Shown piece by piece: positions 1-8,636 of a stretch of DNA of 64,000 nucleotides. The position numbers and the translations under genes were made by a program. The notes under the pieces are model-generated. The model saw only the letters and a program-made list of their open reading frames with translations. It had not been told where the DNA came from and ran no database searches. This stretch comes from Streptomyces fagopyri. GTDB lineage: Bacteria; Actinomycetota; Actinomycetes; Streptomycetales; Streptomycetaceae. Where the stretch lies: contig NZ_CP045643.1 in NCBI RefSeq assembly GCF_009498275.1, forward strand, positions 7,192,001 to 7,256,000, read 5' to 3'. Position 1 is the first letter of the stretch; each line of letters starts with the position of its first letter.

Positions 1-2
1 TT

Positions 3-179
3 GGACCGTTCCCGGAACCGACGGCACAAGGGCTGAGCGCACAGGAGCCGAGCGCGTCGGAGTCGACCGCGCCGGAACCGGCCTCTCCCGCCGCTCAGCA
101 ATCGGTGCGGGAGCAACGGCCGCTTCCCGGAACCCCCTTGGATCAGAGTCCCGAAGGGGCGAAATCAAGACAGGACTAG
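3..179 (+). CDS. C-terminal end of an unknown protein (partial)
   Basis: Reading frame 3 is open from the window edge to a TAG at 177-179 and reads as a Pro/Ala/Ser/Gln-rich, charged tail without recognisable domain. Third-position GC is high for the first two thirds and then falls. This suggests the end of a gene whose start lies outside the window, but the tail is too short and too low in complexity to name. It could also be a chance frame. The following 278 bases, up to the protease start, show no gene. Confidence 0.3.
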   Translation, partial: GPFPEPTAQGLSAQEPSASESTAPEPASPAAQQSVREQRPLPGTPLDQSPEGAKSRQD

Positions 180-457
180 ACCTCACAGGCCGCATGTCGA
201 CCACTCGCACACAGTATTTGCAGTGGGAACTCGCGTGCTGTGACCACGCAGGGTCAAGGTGTGCGGGGCGCACGCCTGTTGCCGTACGCGCGTCCTGAAG
301 TCGACCTTGTGTGCTCCCTGTGCGTCTCGGAATAGTGGGCGGCGAACAACGGGCATGGACACGGCATTTTGCCGTGGACCAGGTAGGTGCCCGTACGCCT
401 TCCGGTCCTAGAGGTCCCCACAGCCTCCCCGACCGACCCCCCACAGGAGGACGTGAG

Positions 458-1540
458 TTGAAGCACCGACGCATACCCGCGAGGCGTGCCGTCATGACGG
501 GTGCGGGCATCGCCGCGCTCGTCGCCGCCGGAGCCACTTTCCAGACTGCGAACGCGAGCGAGACGCCGAAGGCCCCCGCACCGCACACGCTGTCGATCGC
601 GGCGGCCGGAAAGCTCGCCTCGACCCTCGGCGAGGATCTCGGCGCCGGCGCGGCGGGAACGTATTACGACGCGAAGTCCCGTCACCTCGTCGTCAACGTG
701 CTCGACGAGACCGCGGCCAAAGCCGTGGCGTCGGCCGGCGCCAGGGCCAGAATCGTCGAGAACTCCCTCGCCGAGCTGAAGAGCGCCCGTACGACGCTCA
801 AGAGCGACGCGACCATCCCGGGCACCTCCTGGGCGACCGACCCGCAGACCAACAAAGTCGTCGTCACCGCGGACCGTACGGTCTCCAAGGCCGAATGGGC
901 CAAGCTGACCGAGGTCGTCGGCTCGCTCGGCTCCAAGGCCGAACTCCAGCGCACGAAGGGGGAGTTCAAGCCCTTCATCGCGGGCGGTGACGCCATCACC
1001 GGCTCCGGTGGCCGCTGCTCGCTCGGCTTCAACGTCGTCAAGGGCGGCCGGCCGTACTTCATCACCGCCGGCCACTGCACCCAGGCGATCTCCACCTGGT
1101 CGGACTCCAGCGGCGACCAGATCGGCACGAACGAGCAGTCCAGCTTCCCGGACAACGACTTCGGGCTGGTCAAGTACACGGGGAGCGCCGAGCACCCGAG
1201 CGCGGTCGACCTCTACAACGGTTCCTCGCAGTCCATCACCAAGGCGGCCGAGGCGACCGTCGGCGAGAAGGTCACCCGCAGCGGTTCGACGACCCACGTG
1301 CACACCGGCACGGTCACCGGCCTGGACGCCACCGTGAACTACGGCAACGGGGACATCGTCAACGGGCTCATCCAGACCGATGTCTGCGCCGAGCCCGGTG
1401 ACAGCGGCGGTTCGCTCTTCGACGGCGACAGTGCCATCGGCCTCACCTCCGGCGGCAGCGGCGACTGCACCTCGGGCGGTGAGACCTTCTTCCAGCCCGT
1501 CACCGAGGCGCTCTCGGCGTTCGGCGCCCAGATCGGCTGA
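458..1540 (+). CDS. Secreted streptogrisin-type serine protease (family S1E), preproenzyme
   Basis: A secreted chymotrypsin-like protease made as a 360-residue preproprotein. The TTG start at 458 is chosen because a perfect AGGAGG lies 7 bases upstream and it begins a typical signal peptide (Arg-rich start, hydrophobic core, cleavage near residue 32-34). An alpha-lytic-protease-type propeptide runs to about residue 173. The mature domain from about Ile174 (near 187 residues, the usual size of streptogrisins) has the catalytic triad His206 (in AGHC), Asp234 (in DNDFG) and Ser316 (in GDSGGS). Cysteines flank the His and Ser regions as in the family disulfides. It stands alone, followed by a strong hairpin. 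Substrate preference (A/B-like or D-like) cannot be fixed from sequence alone. Confidence 0.95.
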   Translation: MKHRRIPARRAVMTGAGIAALVAAGATFQTANASETPKAPAPHTLSIAAAGKLASTLGEDLGAGAAGTYYDAKSRHLVVNVLDETAAKAVASAGARARIVENSLAELKSARTTLKSDATIPGTSWATDPQTNKVVVTADRTVSKAEWAKLTEVVGSLGSKAELQRTKGEFKPFIAGGDAITGSGGRCSLGFNVVKGGRPYFITAGHCTQAISTWSDSSGDQIGTNEQSSFPDNDFGLVKYTGSAEHPSAVDLYNGSSQSITKAAEATVGEKVTRSGSTTHVHTGTVTGLDATVNYGNGDIVNGLIQTDVCAEPGDSGGSLFDGDSAIGLTSGGSGDCTSGGETFFQPVTEALSAFGAQIG

Positions 1541-1562
1541 CCGTTCGTCCGCTTCTTCGGCA

Positions 1563-1598
1563 GAGGTCCCGTCCCCGCACTCGCGGGGGCGGGACCTC
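1563..1598 (+). terminator. Hairpin terminator after the protease gene
   Basis: Begins 22 bases after the stop codon. The arms GAGGTCCC and GGGACCTC bound a longer GC-rich stem with a short ACT loop region. No U-tract follows, as is common in streptomycetes. Confidence 0.7.
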
Positions 1599-1708
1599 CG
1601 CCGTGCGCGCCCCACGAACGGGGTCGTCCCGTCGACCCCGAGGACGACCCCGGGGCGCCGGCACCGTGTGAACCCCGGGCCGACCGTGATCGTCGCTGCG
1701 CCATCGCG

Positions 1709-1805
1709 GTCATCCGACCGCTCCTGCCGTCCGGTCGCTTCCATCATTCGGCCGCCCTGTCATTCGGCCGTTCCCGTCATCCGGCCACTCGGTCATCGCG
1801 ACCGG
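1709..1805. repeat. Degenerate tandem repeat, about 17-bp unit
   Basis: About six units resembling GTCATCCGGCCGCTCC lie head to tail in the 1541-2110 intergenic stretch. The rest of that stretch holds the protease terminator, the LexA box and otherwise nothing I can recognise. Units differ at several positions, so the array looks old. Confidence 0.5.
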
Positions 1806-2043
1806 GTCGGAGTCCGACGCGTCACGGAGCGTCCCGTTTGCGCCGCGCACGGTAGCCGCCCGCTCGCCCGAGGCCGTCGAACGGCGGCGGTGCGGAGCGT
1901 GCCGCGGGGTGTTCTCCCCCAACTGCGCGGCCCCGCTGGGGAGGTGGCCGCGCGATACCTGTTCCGGCCGCCGCTCCCCTCGCCAAAAAATCGCTGATGT
2001 GTTCGAATCAGATCGCTGACCGGGGCTGATGGGGTTAGAGTAA

Positions 2044-2059
2044 TCGAACGGGCGTGCGA
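2044..2059. promoter_or_regulatory. LexA (SOS) box upstream of dnaE2
   Basis: The 16-mer TCGAACGGGCGTGCGA matches the actinobacterial and Gram-positive LexA consensus TCGAAC-N4-GTTCGA with one mismatch (T to G in the right half). It ends 51 bases before the dnaE2 start. A -10-like TAGAGT at 2036-2041 lies immediately upstream, so LexA bound here would block transcription initiation. The match is seen directly; the regulation is inferred. Confidence 0.7.
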
Positions 2060-2110
2060 TGAACATATCGGGCGCATGGCTGAAAAGGGGTGGAGTGATG
2101 GAGGTGCGGC

Positions 2111-5100
2111 ATGGCGGGCTTCGCCCATCTGCACGTCGCGTCCGGTTACTCCATCCGCTACGGCGCGGCCCATCCCGAACAGCTCGTCCGGCGGGCGTCC
2201 GAGCGAGGCATGACCGCACTCGCGCTCACCGACCGGGACACGGTCACCGGCGCCGTCCGGTTCGCACGGGCGTGCGCCGGAGGGGGAATACGGCCGATCT
2301 TCGGGGTCGACCTCGCGGTGGAGGCCCTCGCGCCGCCGCCTCCCGCCCAGCGGCCCCGAACCCCGGTGCACGGTGGCGCGCACGTGGTCGAACCGCCGCT
2401 CCGGTTCACGCTCCTCGCGCGGAACGGGGCGGGATGGGCGCGACTGTGCCGCATCACCTCGGCCGCCCATGCCGGTGCCGTGTCCGGTACGCCGCCGGTG
2501 GTGCCGTGGGAGGCGCTGCGCGAGTACGGCGGTTCCGGTCTGACGGTGCTGCTCGGGCCGCTCTCGGAGCCGGTCCGGGCGCTGGCGGTGGGCAGGGAGG
2601 ACGTCGCGATGAAGCTGCTGGCGCCCTGGAAGGAGATCTTCGGGAGGGAGGTCCGCTTGGAAGTCGTCGCGCAGAAACGTTTCGGCACAGGTCCGGGATC
2701 CCTGCGTCTGGCCGCCCGTACCCTCAACCTGGCCGACCGCACCCGCACCACCGCCGTACTCTCCAACGCCGTCCGCTACGCCGACGCCGGCCAGCACCGC
2801 CTCGCCGACGTCCTGGACGCGGCCCGGCTGCTGCGGCCGATCGACCGGCGCCGGCTGGACAGCGGGCAGCGCTGGCTCAAGGACGAGCAGGCGATGGCGG
2901 TCGTCGCGCGGATGGTCGCCGAATGCGCCGGAGCGGACGTGCGGCGGGCCCGCCGGCTGATGGCGGACACCGCGGACACGGCGGCCGCGTGCACCGTCGA
3001 TCCCCGGGCGGACCTGGGGCTGGGCGTCGCGCACTTCCCGGAACCTTCGGTCTTCGGCGCCGAGCCCGGCGCGCGTGGAGCCGCTGAACTGCTGCGCGGG
3101 CAGTGCGAGGCCGGCCTGGCCCGGCGGGGCCTCGACCACGACCGGGCGGTACTCGGCCGGCTGGACGAGGAGCTCAAGGTGATCTCCAGGCTGAACTACG
3201 ACTCGTACTTCCTCGCGGTCGGCCAGGTCGTGGCCGACATCCGGGCCAAGGGCATCCGGGTCGCGGCCCGCGGCTCGGGCGCCGGGTCGATGGTCTGCCA
3301 CGCGCTGGACATCGCGACGGCCAACCCGCTCGACCACCGCCTGCTGTTCGAACGCTTCCTCAGTGTGCGCCGGGCCTCGCTGCCCGACATCGACATCGAC
3401 GTGGAGTCCGCCCGTCGGCTGGAGTGCTACGACGTGATCTTCGACCGGTTCGGCAGGGAACGGGTGGCGGTCACCGCCATGCCCGAGACCTACCGGGCGC
3501 GCAGAGCCCTCAGGGACACCGGCCTCGCCCTCGGCATCGCGCCCGCGGACGTCGACCGGATCGCCAAGAGCTTCCCGCACCTGCGTGCCTCCGACATCAC
3601 CGGCGCCCTCGCCGAACTGCCCGAACTGCGGCGACTGGCCGCCGAGGCCCACCGCTACGGGCCCCTGTGGGAGCTCGCGGAAGGCCTCGACTCCCTGGTC
3701 CACGGCATGGCCATGCACCCCTGCGGCGTGGTCATCAGCGACGCCACCCTGCTGGACCGTCTGCCCGTACAGCCCACCCCTCAGGGCGACTACCCGATGG
3801 CGATGGCGGCGAAGGAGGAGATCGAGGCGCTGGGCAACATCAAACTCGACGTCCTGGGCGTACGGATGCAGTCCGCGATGGCCCACGCCGTCGCGGAGAT
3901 CGAACGGACCACCGGCAACCACATCGATCTGGACGACCCGAAGCAGGTGCCGCTCGACGACGTCTTCGCGTTCAAGCTCATCCAGGAGAGCCAGACCCTG
4001 GGCCTGTTCCAGCTGGAGTCGCCCGGCCAGCAGGACCTCCTGTCCCGGCTCCAGCCCCGTGACCCGCAGGACGTCATCGCCGACATCAGTCTCTTCCGCC
4101 CCGGCCCCGTCGCCGGAGGCATGCCCGAGCGGTACATCGCCGCCCGCCACGGCGGCACACCGGCCTACGCCCACCCGGACCTGGAGCCGGTGCTCGCCGA
4201 CACGTACGGCGTGACCATCTGGCACGAGCAGATCATCGAGACGCTGTCGGTGATGACCGGCTGCGACCCCGCGCTGGCCGAGATCGCCCGCCGGGCGCTC
4301 GGCGACAAGAGCCGACTGCCCCGGATCAGGGACTGGTTCCACGGCCTGGCACGCGCGCGCGGGTACGGTCCGGCGGTGCGGGACGAGGTCTGGAGGACCG
4401 TCGAGGCCTTCGGCGCGTACGGCTTCTGCCGCGCCCACGCGGTCGCCTTCGCCGTACCCGCCCTGCAGAGCGCCTGGCTCAAGGCGCACCATCCGGCGTT
4501 CCTGCTGGCCGGTCTGCTCGAACACGACCCCGGGATGTGGCCCAAGCGCGTCCTCGTCTCCGACGCCCGCCGACGCGGTGTCCCCGTCCTGCCCGTCGAC
4601 GTCAACCGTTCCAAGGCGAAGCACACCGTGGAACGGACCGACGGGGAGCAGTGGGGGGTGAGGCTCGCGCTGTCCGCGGTGCACGGCATCAGTGAGGACG
4701 AGTGCGCCAGGATCGAGGAGGGCCGGCCGTACGGATCCCTGTCGGACTTCTGGCAGCGGGCCCGTCCGGGCAGACCCGTCGCCGAACGTCTCGCCGGGAT
4801 CGGCGCCCTGAACTCCCTGCACGACGGCCGCCTCACGCGCCGCGACCTGCTGCTGCAGATCGCCGAACTGCACCGGCAGTCCCGTAACCGAACCGCGGGC
4901 TCAGGCCAACTGCCCCTGGACGCGGGCGCCGTGGGCGGGGCGGAACCCAGTGGCCTGCCTGAGATGACGGGACGCGAGGCCCTGAGCGCCGAGCTGAACA
5001 CCCTCGGCATCGACGTCTCCAGGCACCTGATGGAGCACCACCACCGCCTCCTGCGGGAGATCGGCGCGACCGACGCGGCGCACCTGGCCGGGCTGCGCGC

Positions 5101-5632
5101 CGGCCGGCAGGTCCTCGTCGCCGGGGTACGCGCCTCGACCCAGACCCCGCCGATCGCCAGCGGCAAGCGGGTCATCTTCGTCACCCTGGAGGACGGCTCC
5201 GGCCTGGTCGACCTGGCCTTCTTCGAGGACTCCCACCCGGCCTGCGCGTACACCGTCTTCCACAGCGGGCTGCTGCTGGTGCGCGGCACGGTCCAGGTGC
5301 GCGGCACCCGCCGTACCGTCGTCGGCACCATGGCCTGGGACCTGGACGAGATCGCCGCGGCCCGCCGCGACAACGGCCCCGAGGCCGCCCTCGTCCTCCT
5401 CGGCGCCGACCACCCGCACCCGACCCCCGCCCAGCCTCCGGGGCAGGCGCACCCGACCCCCGCCCAGCCGGTCCGGGGACGGCCGCAGCAGGCGCCCGCC
5501 CCGACGCGGCGCACCCTGGCCAACGGCACCACGGGCGCCCGGCTGCACCCGTACGCCGACCTGCGGCCGGCCGGCAGCCGTTCGGCCGACCTGAAGAAGT
5601 TCGGTTACACCAGCCCAGGGAGCGCGGGATGA
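2111..5632 (+). CDS. dnaE2: Error-prone DNA polymerase III alpha subunit DnaE2 (ImuC)
   Basis: C-family polymerase of 1,173 residues, the size of DnaE2/ImuC translesion polymerases used in damage-induced mutagenesis. The N-terminal PHP domain begins FAHLHVASGYS and is divergent from the replicative HxH form. The catalytic palm has PDIDIDVES, with Asp426, Asp428 and Asp430, preceded by the conserved GSGAGS region. A candidate beta-clamp motif, QLPLD, starts at Gln933. An OB fold follows near residues 1000-1080, then a Pro-rich tail. The ATG at 2111 has GGAGG 6 bases upstream. The stop overlaps the next start (ATGA), so it is coupled to the ImuB-like partner. The LexA box upstream supports SOS control. 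No ImuA-type gene is seen nearby. Confidence 0.92.
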   Translation: MAGFAHLHVASGYSIRYGAAHPEQLVRRASERGMTALALTDRDTVTGAVRFARACAGGGIRPIFGVDLAVEALAPPPPAQRPRTPVHGGAHVVEPPLRFTLLARNGAGWARLCRITSAAHAGAVSGTPPVVPWEALREYGGSGLTVLLGPLSEPVRALAVGREDVAMKLLAPWKEIFGREVRLEVVAQKRFGTGPGSLRLAARTLNLADRTRTTAVLSNAVRYADAGQHRLADVLDAARLLRPIDRRRLDSGQRWLKDEQAMAVVARMVAECAGADVRRARRLMADTADTAAACTVDPRADLGLGVAHFPEPSVFGAEPGARGAAELLRGQCEAGLARRGLDHDRAVLGRLDEELKVISRLNYDSYFLAVGQVVADIRAKGIRVAARGSGAGSMVCHALDIATANPLDHRLLFERFLSVRRASLPDIDIDVESARRLECYDVIFDRFGRERVAVTAMPETYRARRALRDTGLALGIAPADVDRIAKSFPHLRASDITGALAELPELRRLAAEAHRYGPLWELAEGLDSLVHGMAMHPCGVVISDATLLDRLPVQPTPQGDYPMAMAAKEEIEALGNIKLDVLGVRMQSAMAHAVAEIERTTGNHIDLDDPKQVPLDDVFAFKLIQESQTLGLFQLESPGQQDLLSRLQPRDPQDVIADISLFRPGPVAGGMPERYIAARHGGTPAYAHPDLEPVLADTYGVTIWHEQIIETLSVMTGCDPALAEIARRALGDKSRLPRIRDWFHGLARARGYGPAVRDEVWRTVEAFGAYGFCRAHAVAFAVPALQSAWLKAHHPAFLLAGLLEHDPGMWPKRVLVSDARRRGVPVLPVDVNRSKAKHTVERTDGEQWGVRLALSAVHGISEDECARIEEGRPYGSLSDFWQRARPGRPVAERLAGIGALNSLHDGRLTRRDLLLQIAELHRQSRNRTAGSGQLPLDAGAVGGAEPSGLPEMTGREALSAELNTLGIDVSRHLMEHHHRLLREIGATDAAHLAGLRAGRQVLVAGVRASTQTPPIASGKRVIFVTLEDGSGLVDLAFFEDSHPACAYTVFHSGLLLVRGTVQVRGTRRTVVGTMAWDLDEIAAARRDNGPEAALVLLGADHPHPTPAQPPGQAHPTPAQPVRGRPQQAPAPTRRTLANGTTGARLHPYADLRPAGSRSADLKKFGYTSPGSAG

Positions 5633-6675
5633 ACGGAACGAGTCCACGTCGGCGGCACATCGCCCACCTCCACCTCCATCTGCGCGCGGCACTCGCGGAG
5701 GCTCGGTACGGCGACATAATCGAACTGATGTCCGGTATCACGCCACACGTCCAGGCGGTACCGCCCGACGCCGTCCAACTCGATCTGACGTCGGCGCTCC
5801 GGTACTTCGACCTGTCTCCCTACGACCTGGTCCAGACGACGATGATGCGGCTGAAGGCGCTCTACGGCATCGACAGCAGCGCCGGCCTGGCCGGCAACCG
5901 GATGCTGGCGGCCATGGCGGCCGACGCGTCGGCGCCGGGCGACACCACCTGGATCCGGGACGGACAGGCCGCGGCCTGGCTGGGGCCCCGCCCGGTCACC
6001 GCGCTGCCGGGGATCGGCCGCGCCACGGCGGAGACGCTCACCGGATACGGACTGCACACCATCGGCCAGATCGCCGACATCCCCGCGGCGACCCTGCAGC
6101 GGCTTCTCGGAGCCGGCTCGGCCCGGCTGCTGGCCGAACGTGCCCGGGGCCGTGACCCCCGCCCGGTCACCCCGATGGAACCGGCGGCGTACCTGACGGC
6201 CGACCTCGCGCTCGACCGGGACTGCCTCGATCCGGCGCGGCATCACCGAGCCGTCCTGGGACTCGCCGACCGGATCGGTCAGCGGCTGCGCGGTGAACGC
6301 CAGGTCGCCGGCCGGATCACCCTCACGGTCCGGTACGCCGACCGCGGTTCCACCACGCGCTCGCGCACACCGGCGGAACCCACCAACCACTCACCGGACC
6401 TCGCCGCGACCGCTCTGGGTCTGCTGACCGCCCTGGGTCTGCAGCGGGCGCGAGTCCGTGGCTTCGCGATCCGCGCCGACGACCTGCTGCCGGCCGGCGG
6501 CGCCCACCACCAGCTCTCCCTGGACCCGGGCGACACCCGGGCCCGTGCCACCGAGGCGGCGGCGGACCGGGCCCGCCGGCGCTTCGGGGCGGAAGCGGTA
6601 CGCCCGGCCACCCTGGCCACCGCATCGGCACCGGGAATCCCGCCCCGCAGCGTGGCGGCCGGCTCGCGGAACTGA
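5629..6675 (+). CDS. Fingerless, likely non-catalytic Y-family polymerase-like protein (ImuB-like)
   Basis: 348 residues, translationally coupled to dnaE2 by an ATGA overlap. The first palm strand, which normally carries the metal-binding DMDAFF, reads AHLHLHLRAAL and lacks the acids. The fingers region is absent: only about 30 residues separate this strand from the second acidic motif. The usual SIDEAFLD is PPDAVQLD, keeping Asp47 but replacing the Glu with Ala48. The thumb helix-hairpin-helix (PGIGRATAETL), a little-finger domain and a clamp-type motif QLSLDP near the end remain. ImuB proteins are known inactive adaptors joining DnaE2 to the sliding clamp, and this fits that role. It is often annotated as DNA polymerase IV or DinB2, which may mislead. 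Confidence 0.85.
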   Translation: MNGTSPRRRHIAHLHLHLRAALAEARYGDIIELMSGITPHVQAVPPDAVQLDLTSALRYFDLSPYDLVQTTMMRLKALYGIDSSAGLAGNRMLAAMAADASAPGDTTWIRDGQAAAWLGPRPVTALPGIGRATAETLTGYGLHTIGQIADIPAATLQRLLGAGSARLLAERARGRDPRPVTPMEPAAYLTADLALDRDCLDPARHHRAVLGLADRIGQRLRGERQVAGRITLTVRYADRGSTTRSRTPAEPTNHSPDLAATALGLLTALGLQRARVRGFAIRADDLLPAGGAHHQLSLDPGDTRARATEAAADRARRRFGAEAVRPATLATASAPGIPPRSVAAGSRN

Positions 6676-6719
6676 CGCGGGCTCGTGCGGGCCGCCCCGC
6701 CGGGCCGGTCGCGGAGGGA

Positions 6720-7328
6720 TCAGCGCAGCGCGACCTCGCCCGCGCGGACGGCGCGCAGGGCGCGCTCGACCGTCTCCTGGTTCTCGCCGACCGGAGCCAC
6801 GTAGTCGAGGACACCGCGCGCGGCGTCCTCCCCGAGCGTGCGGGTGATCACCCACGTGGCCAGATACTGGGACGCCAGGCAGCCACCCGCCGTGGCGATG
6901 TCGCCCTCGGCGTGGAACGGGGCGTCCAGCACGGTGACGTCGTACGCCTCGACGAAGGGCCGGCTCCTCCTGTCCGTGCACACCGGCATGTCACCCAGCA
7001 ACCCGAGCCGGGCGAGCACCAGCGCGCCGGAGCACTGTGCCCCGATCAGCTGACGCGCCGGGTCGAGCCGGAGCCTGGAGATCAGCCGGTCGTCGGCGAC
7101 CACGTCCCGCGCCTTCACCCCGCTGCCGATCAGTACGACGTCGGCCTCGGTCACGAACTCCATCGGGCGCTGCCCGGTCACCTCGACGCCGTTCATCGAC
7201 GTGACCACCGGCTCCGGCGTCGTGATGAAGGCTTCCAGGCCGTCCTCGCGGCACCGGTTGATCAGTGCGGAAGCGATGAAGCTGTCGAGTTCGTTGAACC
7301 CGTCGAAAGTGACCACGGCTACCCGCAT
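6720..7328 (-). CDS. DJ-1/PfpI-family protein
   Basis: 202-residue class I glutamine-amidotransferase-like protein. The start at 7328 is preceded by AGGAGG with 7-base spacing. The N-terminal MRVAVVTFDGF strand and the nucleophile elbow GAQCSG with Cys99 are typical of the DJ-1/PfpI superfamily. Members include isonitrile hydratases, glyoxalase/deglycase-like enzymes and proteases, and the sequence does not decide among these. It has no helix-turn-helix, unlike GATase-AraC fusions. It lies downstream of a cupin gene on the same strand (198-base gap), so both may answer to the divergent MarR regulator. Confidence 0.85.
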   Translation of the reverse strand: MRVAVVTFDGFNELDSFIASALINRCREDGLEAFITTPEPVVTSMNGVEVTGQRPMEFVTEADVVLIGSGVKARDVVADDRLISRLRLDPARQLIGAQCSGALVLARLGLLGDMPVCTDRRSRPFVEAYDVTVLDAPFHAEGDIATAGGCLASQYLATWVITRTLGEDAARGVLDYVAPVGENQETVERALRAVRAGEVALR

Positions 7329-7435
7329 CACGACTCCTCCTGGCAGGACGTCGGAAGCGTCAGTGTTCCTGGCGCCGTGTTCCGGATCGAGAGCCAATCG
7401 GCGACAGGTGGTATGCCTGCCGGCTCGCCGCCTTC

Positions 7436-7495
7436 GATCCGGTGGACGGTGATCCGGTGGATGACGATCCGGTGGATGACGGCCGGGTGGGCGAC
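7436..7495. repeat. 15-bp tandem repeat, four units
   Basis: Four head-to-tail 15-mers of the form GATCCGGTGGATGAC; the middle two are nearly identical and the outer ones diverged. They sit between the cupin and DJ-1 genes and may vary in copy number among strains. Confidence 0.7.
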
Positions 7496-7526
7496 ACGGA
7501 CCGCCGGATCGAGTGGGCCGCCAGGG

Positions 7527-7901
7527 TCAGTTGGCCCACGGCGGGGTGATGACCGAGCCGTCGGCCAGTTCCGCCCGGAGGCCGATGGACGTGGTGACCC
7601 AGGAGGTCGCGGTCTGCCGGGTGGGGTTCTCGACGCCGAAGGCCGTGCCGGGATTGATGATCACCGTGTCGCCCGCGGTGATCCGCTCGGTGCGGCCGTC
7701 GAGCGTGATCAGCAGCTCCCCGGTGAGCAGATGGAAGATCTCCTCCCGGTTGACCGTGTGCACAGGGGCCTTCGTCCCGGCGGGGATCTCGCCCCGCCAG
7801 GCGCACAGCTCCTCGCTGCCGCTGAGGGGGGTGGCGTACGAGACGAAACGGGCGCCGTGGATCTCGTGGACGACGGCGTCGGACGGGCGGACGACGGGCA
7901 T
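7527..7901 (-). CDS. Small single-domain cupin protein
   Basis: 124-residue beta-barrel protein. The start at 7901 has GGAGG 6 bases upstream. The first cupin motif is recognisable around HTVNREEIFHLLTGE and the second around PGTAFGVEN, though the usual HxH of motif 1 is reduced to a single His followed by Asn. Metal binding is therefore uncertain. It is divergent from a MarR gene with shared operator sites in between, which suggests induction by a small aromatic or reactive compound. The specific substrate is not evident. Confidence 0.85.
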   Translation of the reverse strand: MPVVRPSDAVVHEIHGARFVSYATPLSGSEELCAWRGEIPAGTKAPVHTVNREEIFHLLTGELLITLDGRTERITAGDTVIINPGTAFGVENPTRQTATSWVTTSIGLRAELADGSVITPPWAN

Positions 7902-7929
7902 GGCTGGCCTCCGGTGCGTGGGGAAAATG

Positions 7930-7986
7930 GTCAAGCGACTTGACTACATGGTCAACCTTGTTGACTACATAGTCAAGCCGCTTGAC
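7930..7986. promoter_or_regulatory. Triple MarR-type operator, 21-bp phased palindromes
   Basis: Three 15-bp palindromes, GTCAAGCGACTTGAC (7930-7944), GTCAACCTTGTTGAC (7951-7965) and GTCAAGCCGCTTGAC (7972-7986), recur at exactly 21 bp, two helical turns. The junctions form a second palindrome set, the best being TTGACTACATAGTCAA at 7961-7976. The array lies midway between the cupin start (7901) and the MarR start (about 8016). It is very likely the binding site for that regulator on both promoters. Confidence 0.85.
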
Positions 7987-8015
7987 CAGTGGGCGGGGAG
8001 TGTTTCAATGCTCCC

Positions 8016-8462
8016 GTGCAGAACTCCGAGGCCATGGCCCTGTCCGCCGCCCTGCTCGCCGTCGCCGGTGAGCTGACGCAGCGCATCCACGAGGGCGTCG
8101 TCGCCCGCGGGTTCGAGGGGCTGCGGCCCGCGCACGGCTTCGCGTTCACACGGCTCGCTCCGGACGGCGCGACGGTCACCGAGCTCGCGGCACACCTCGG
8201 GGTCACCAAGCAGGGCGCGAGCCAGCTCGTCGACGAGCTCGTGCGCAAGGGGTACGTGGAACGCCACCCGCACCCCGGTGACGCGCGTGCCCGCCTGATC
8301 GTGCTGACCGAGCGCGGCTGGGCCTGCACCCGTGCGGCGGAGGAGTCGGCGGCGGAGGCCGTCCAGCCGTGGGTCGAGCTGCTCGGTGAGGGTGAGGTGG
8401 GCGTGTTGCGTGAGCGGTTGCTGCGGATCGCCCCCTACGGTCCGATCAGGCCCACCTGGTGA
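8016..8462 (+). CDS. MarR-family transcriptional regulator
   Basis: About 148 residues from the GTG at 8016; an in-frame GTG at 7989 would overlap the third operator and is less likely. The winged helix-turn-helix includes TELAAHLGVTKQGASQLVDELV and the wing HPHPGDARARL, a good MarR signature. It is divergent from the cupin gene and probably autoregulates through the three palindromes upstream. There is no strong Shine-Dalgarno sequence close to 8016, so the exact start is uncertain. The ligand is unknown. Confidence 0.85.
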   Translation: MQNSEAMALSAALLAVAGELTQRIHEGVVARGFEGLRPAHGFAFTRLAPDGATVTELAAHLGVTKQGASQLVDELVRKGYVERHPHPGDARARLIVLTERGWACTRAAEESAAEAVQPWVELLGEGEVGVLRERLLRIAPYGPIRPTW

Positions 8463-8542
8463 CGATTCGGGCGTCCCATATATCAGCAACACCGACTACC
8501 ACTGGAAGTTTTTACTGACGCGTAACTTCACAGTTGGGCTAC

Positions 8543-8564
8543 TCACTCGTAACTTGACGAGTGA
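8543..8564. promoter_or_regulatory. Inverted repeat upstream of the lipase gene
   Basis: The perfect 8-bp arms TCACTCGT and ACGAGTGA flank AACTTG. CGTAACTT within it also occurs at 8521-8528, 27 bp upstream, and TTAC-N6-GTAA lies at 8512-8525. The element sits about 75 bp before the lipase start. It is probably an operator or activator site; the regulator is unknown. Confidence 0.5.
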
Positions 8565-8636
8565 ACAGCATCCTCGTGATCCGGATCACAGGGCGTATGC
8601 CGTCGTCACTCCCTTGAGCCGCAAGGAGATCACCCG

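Noticed and set aside
1793..4873. A 1,026-codon open frame on the minus strand across dnaE2
   Set aside because: It is the antisense shadow of a GC-rich gene; it lacks a ribosome site and recognisable domains, while the plus strand encodes an intact polymerase.
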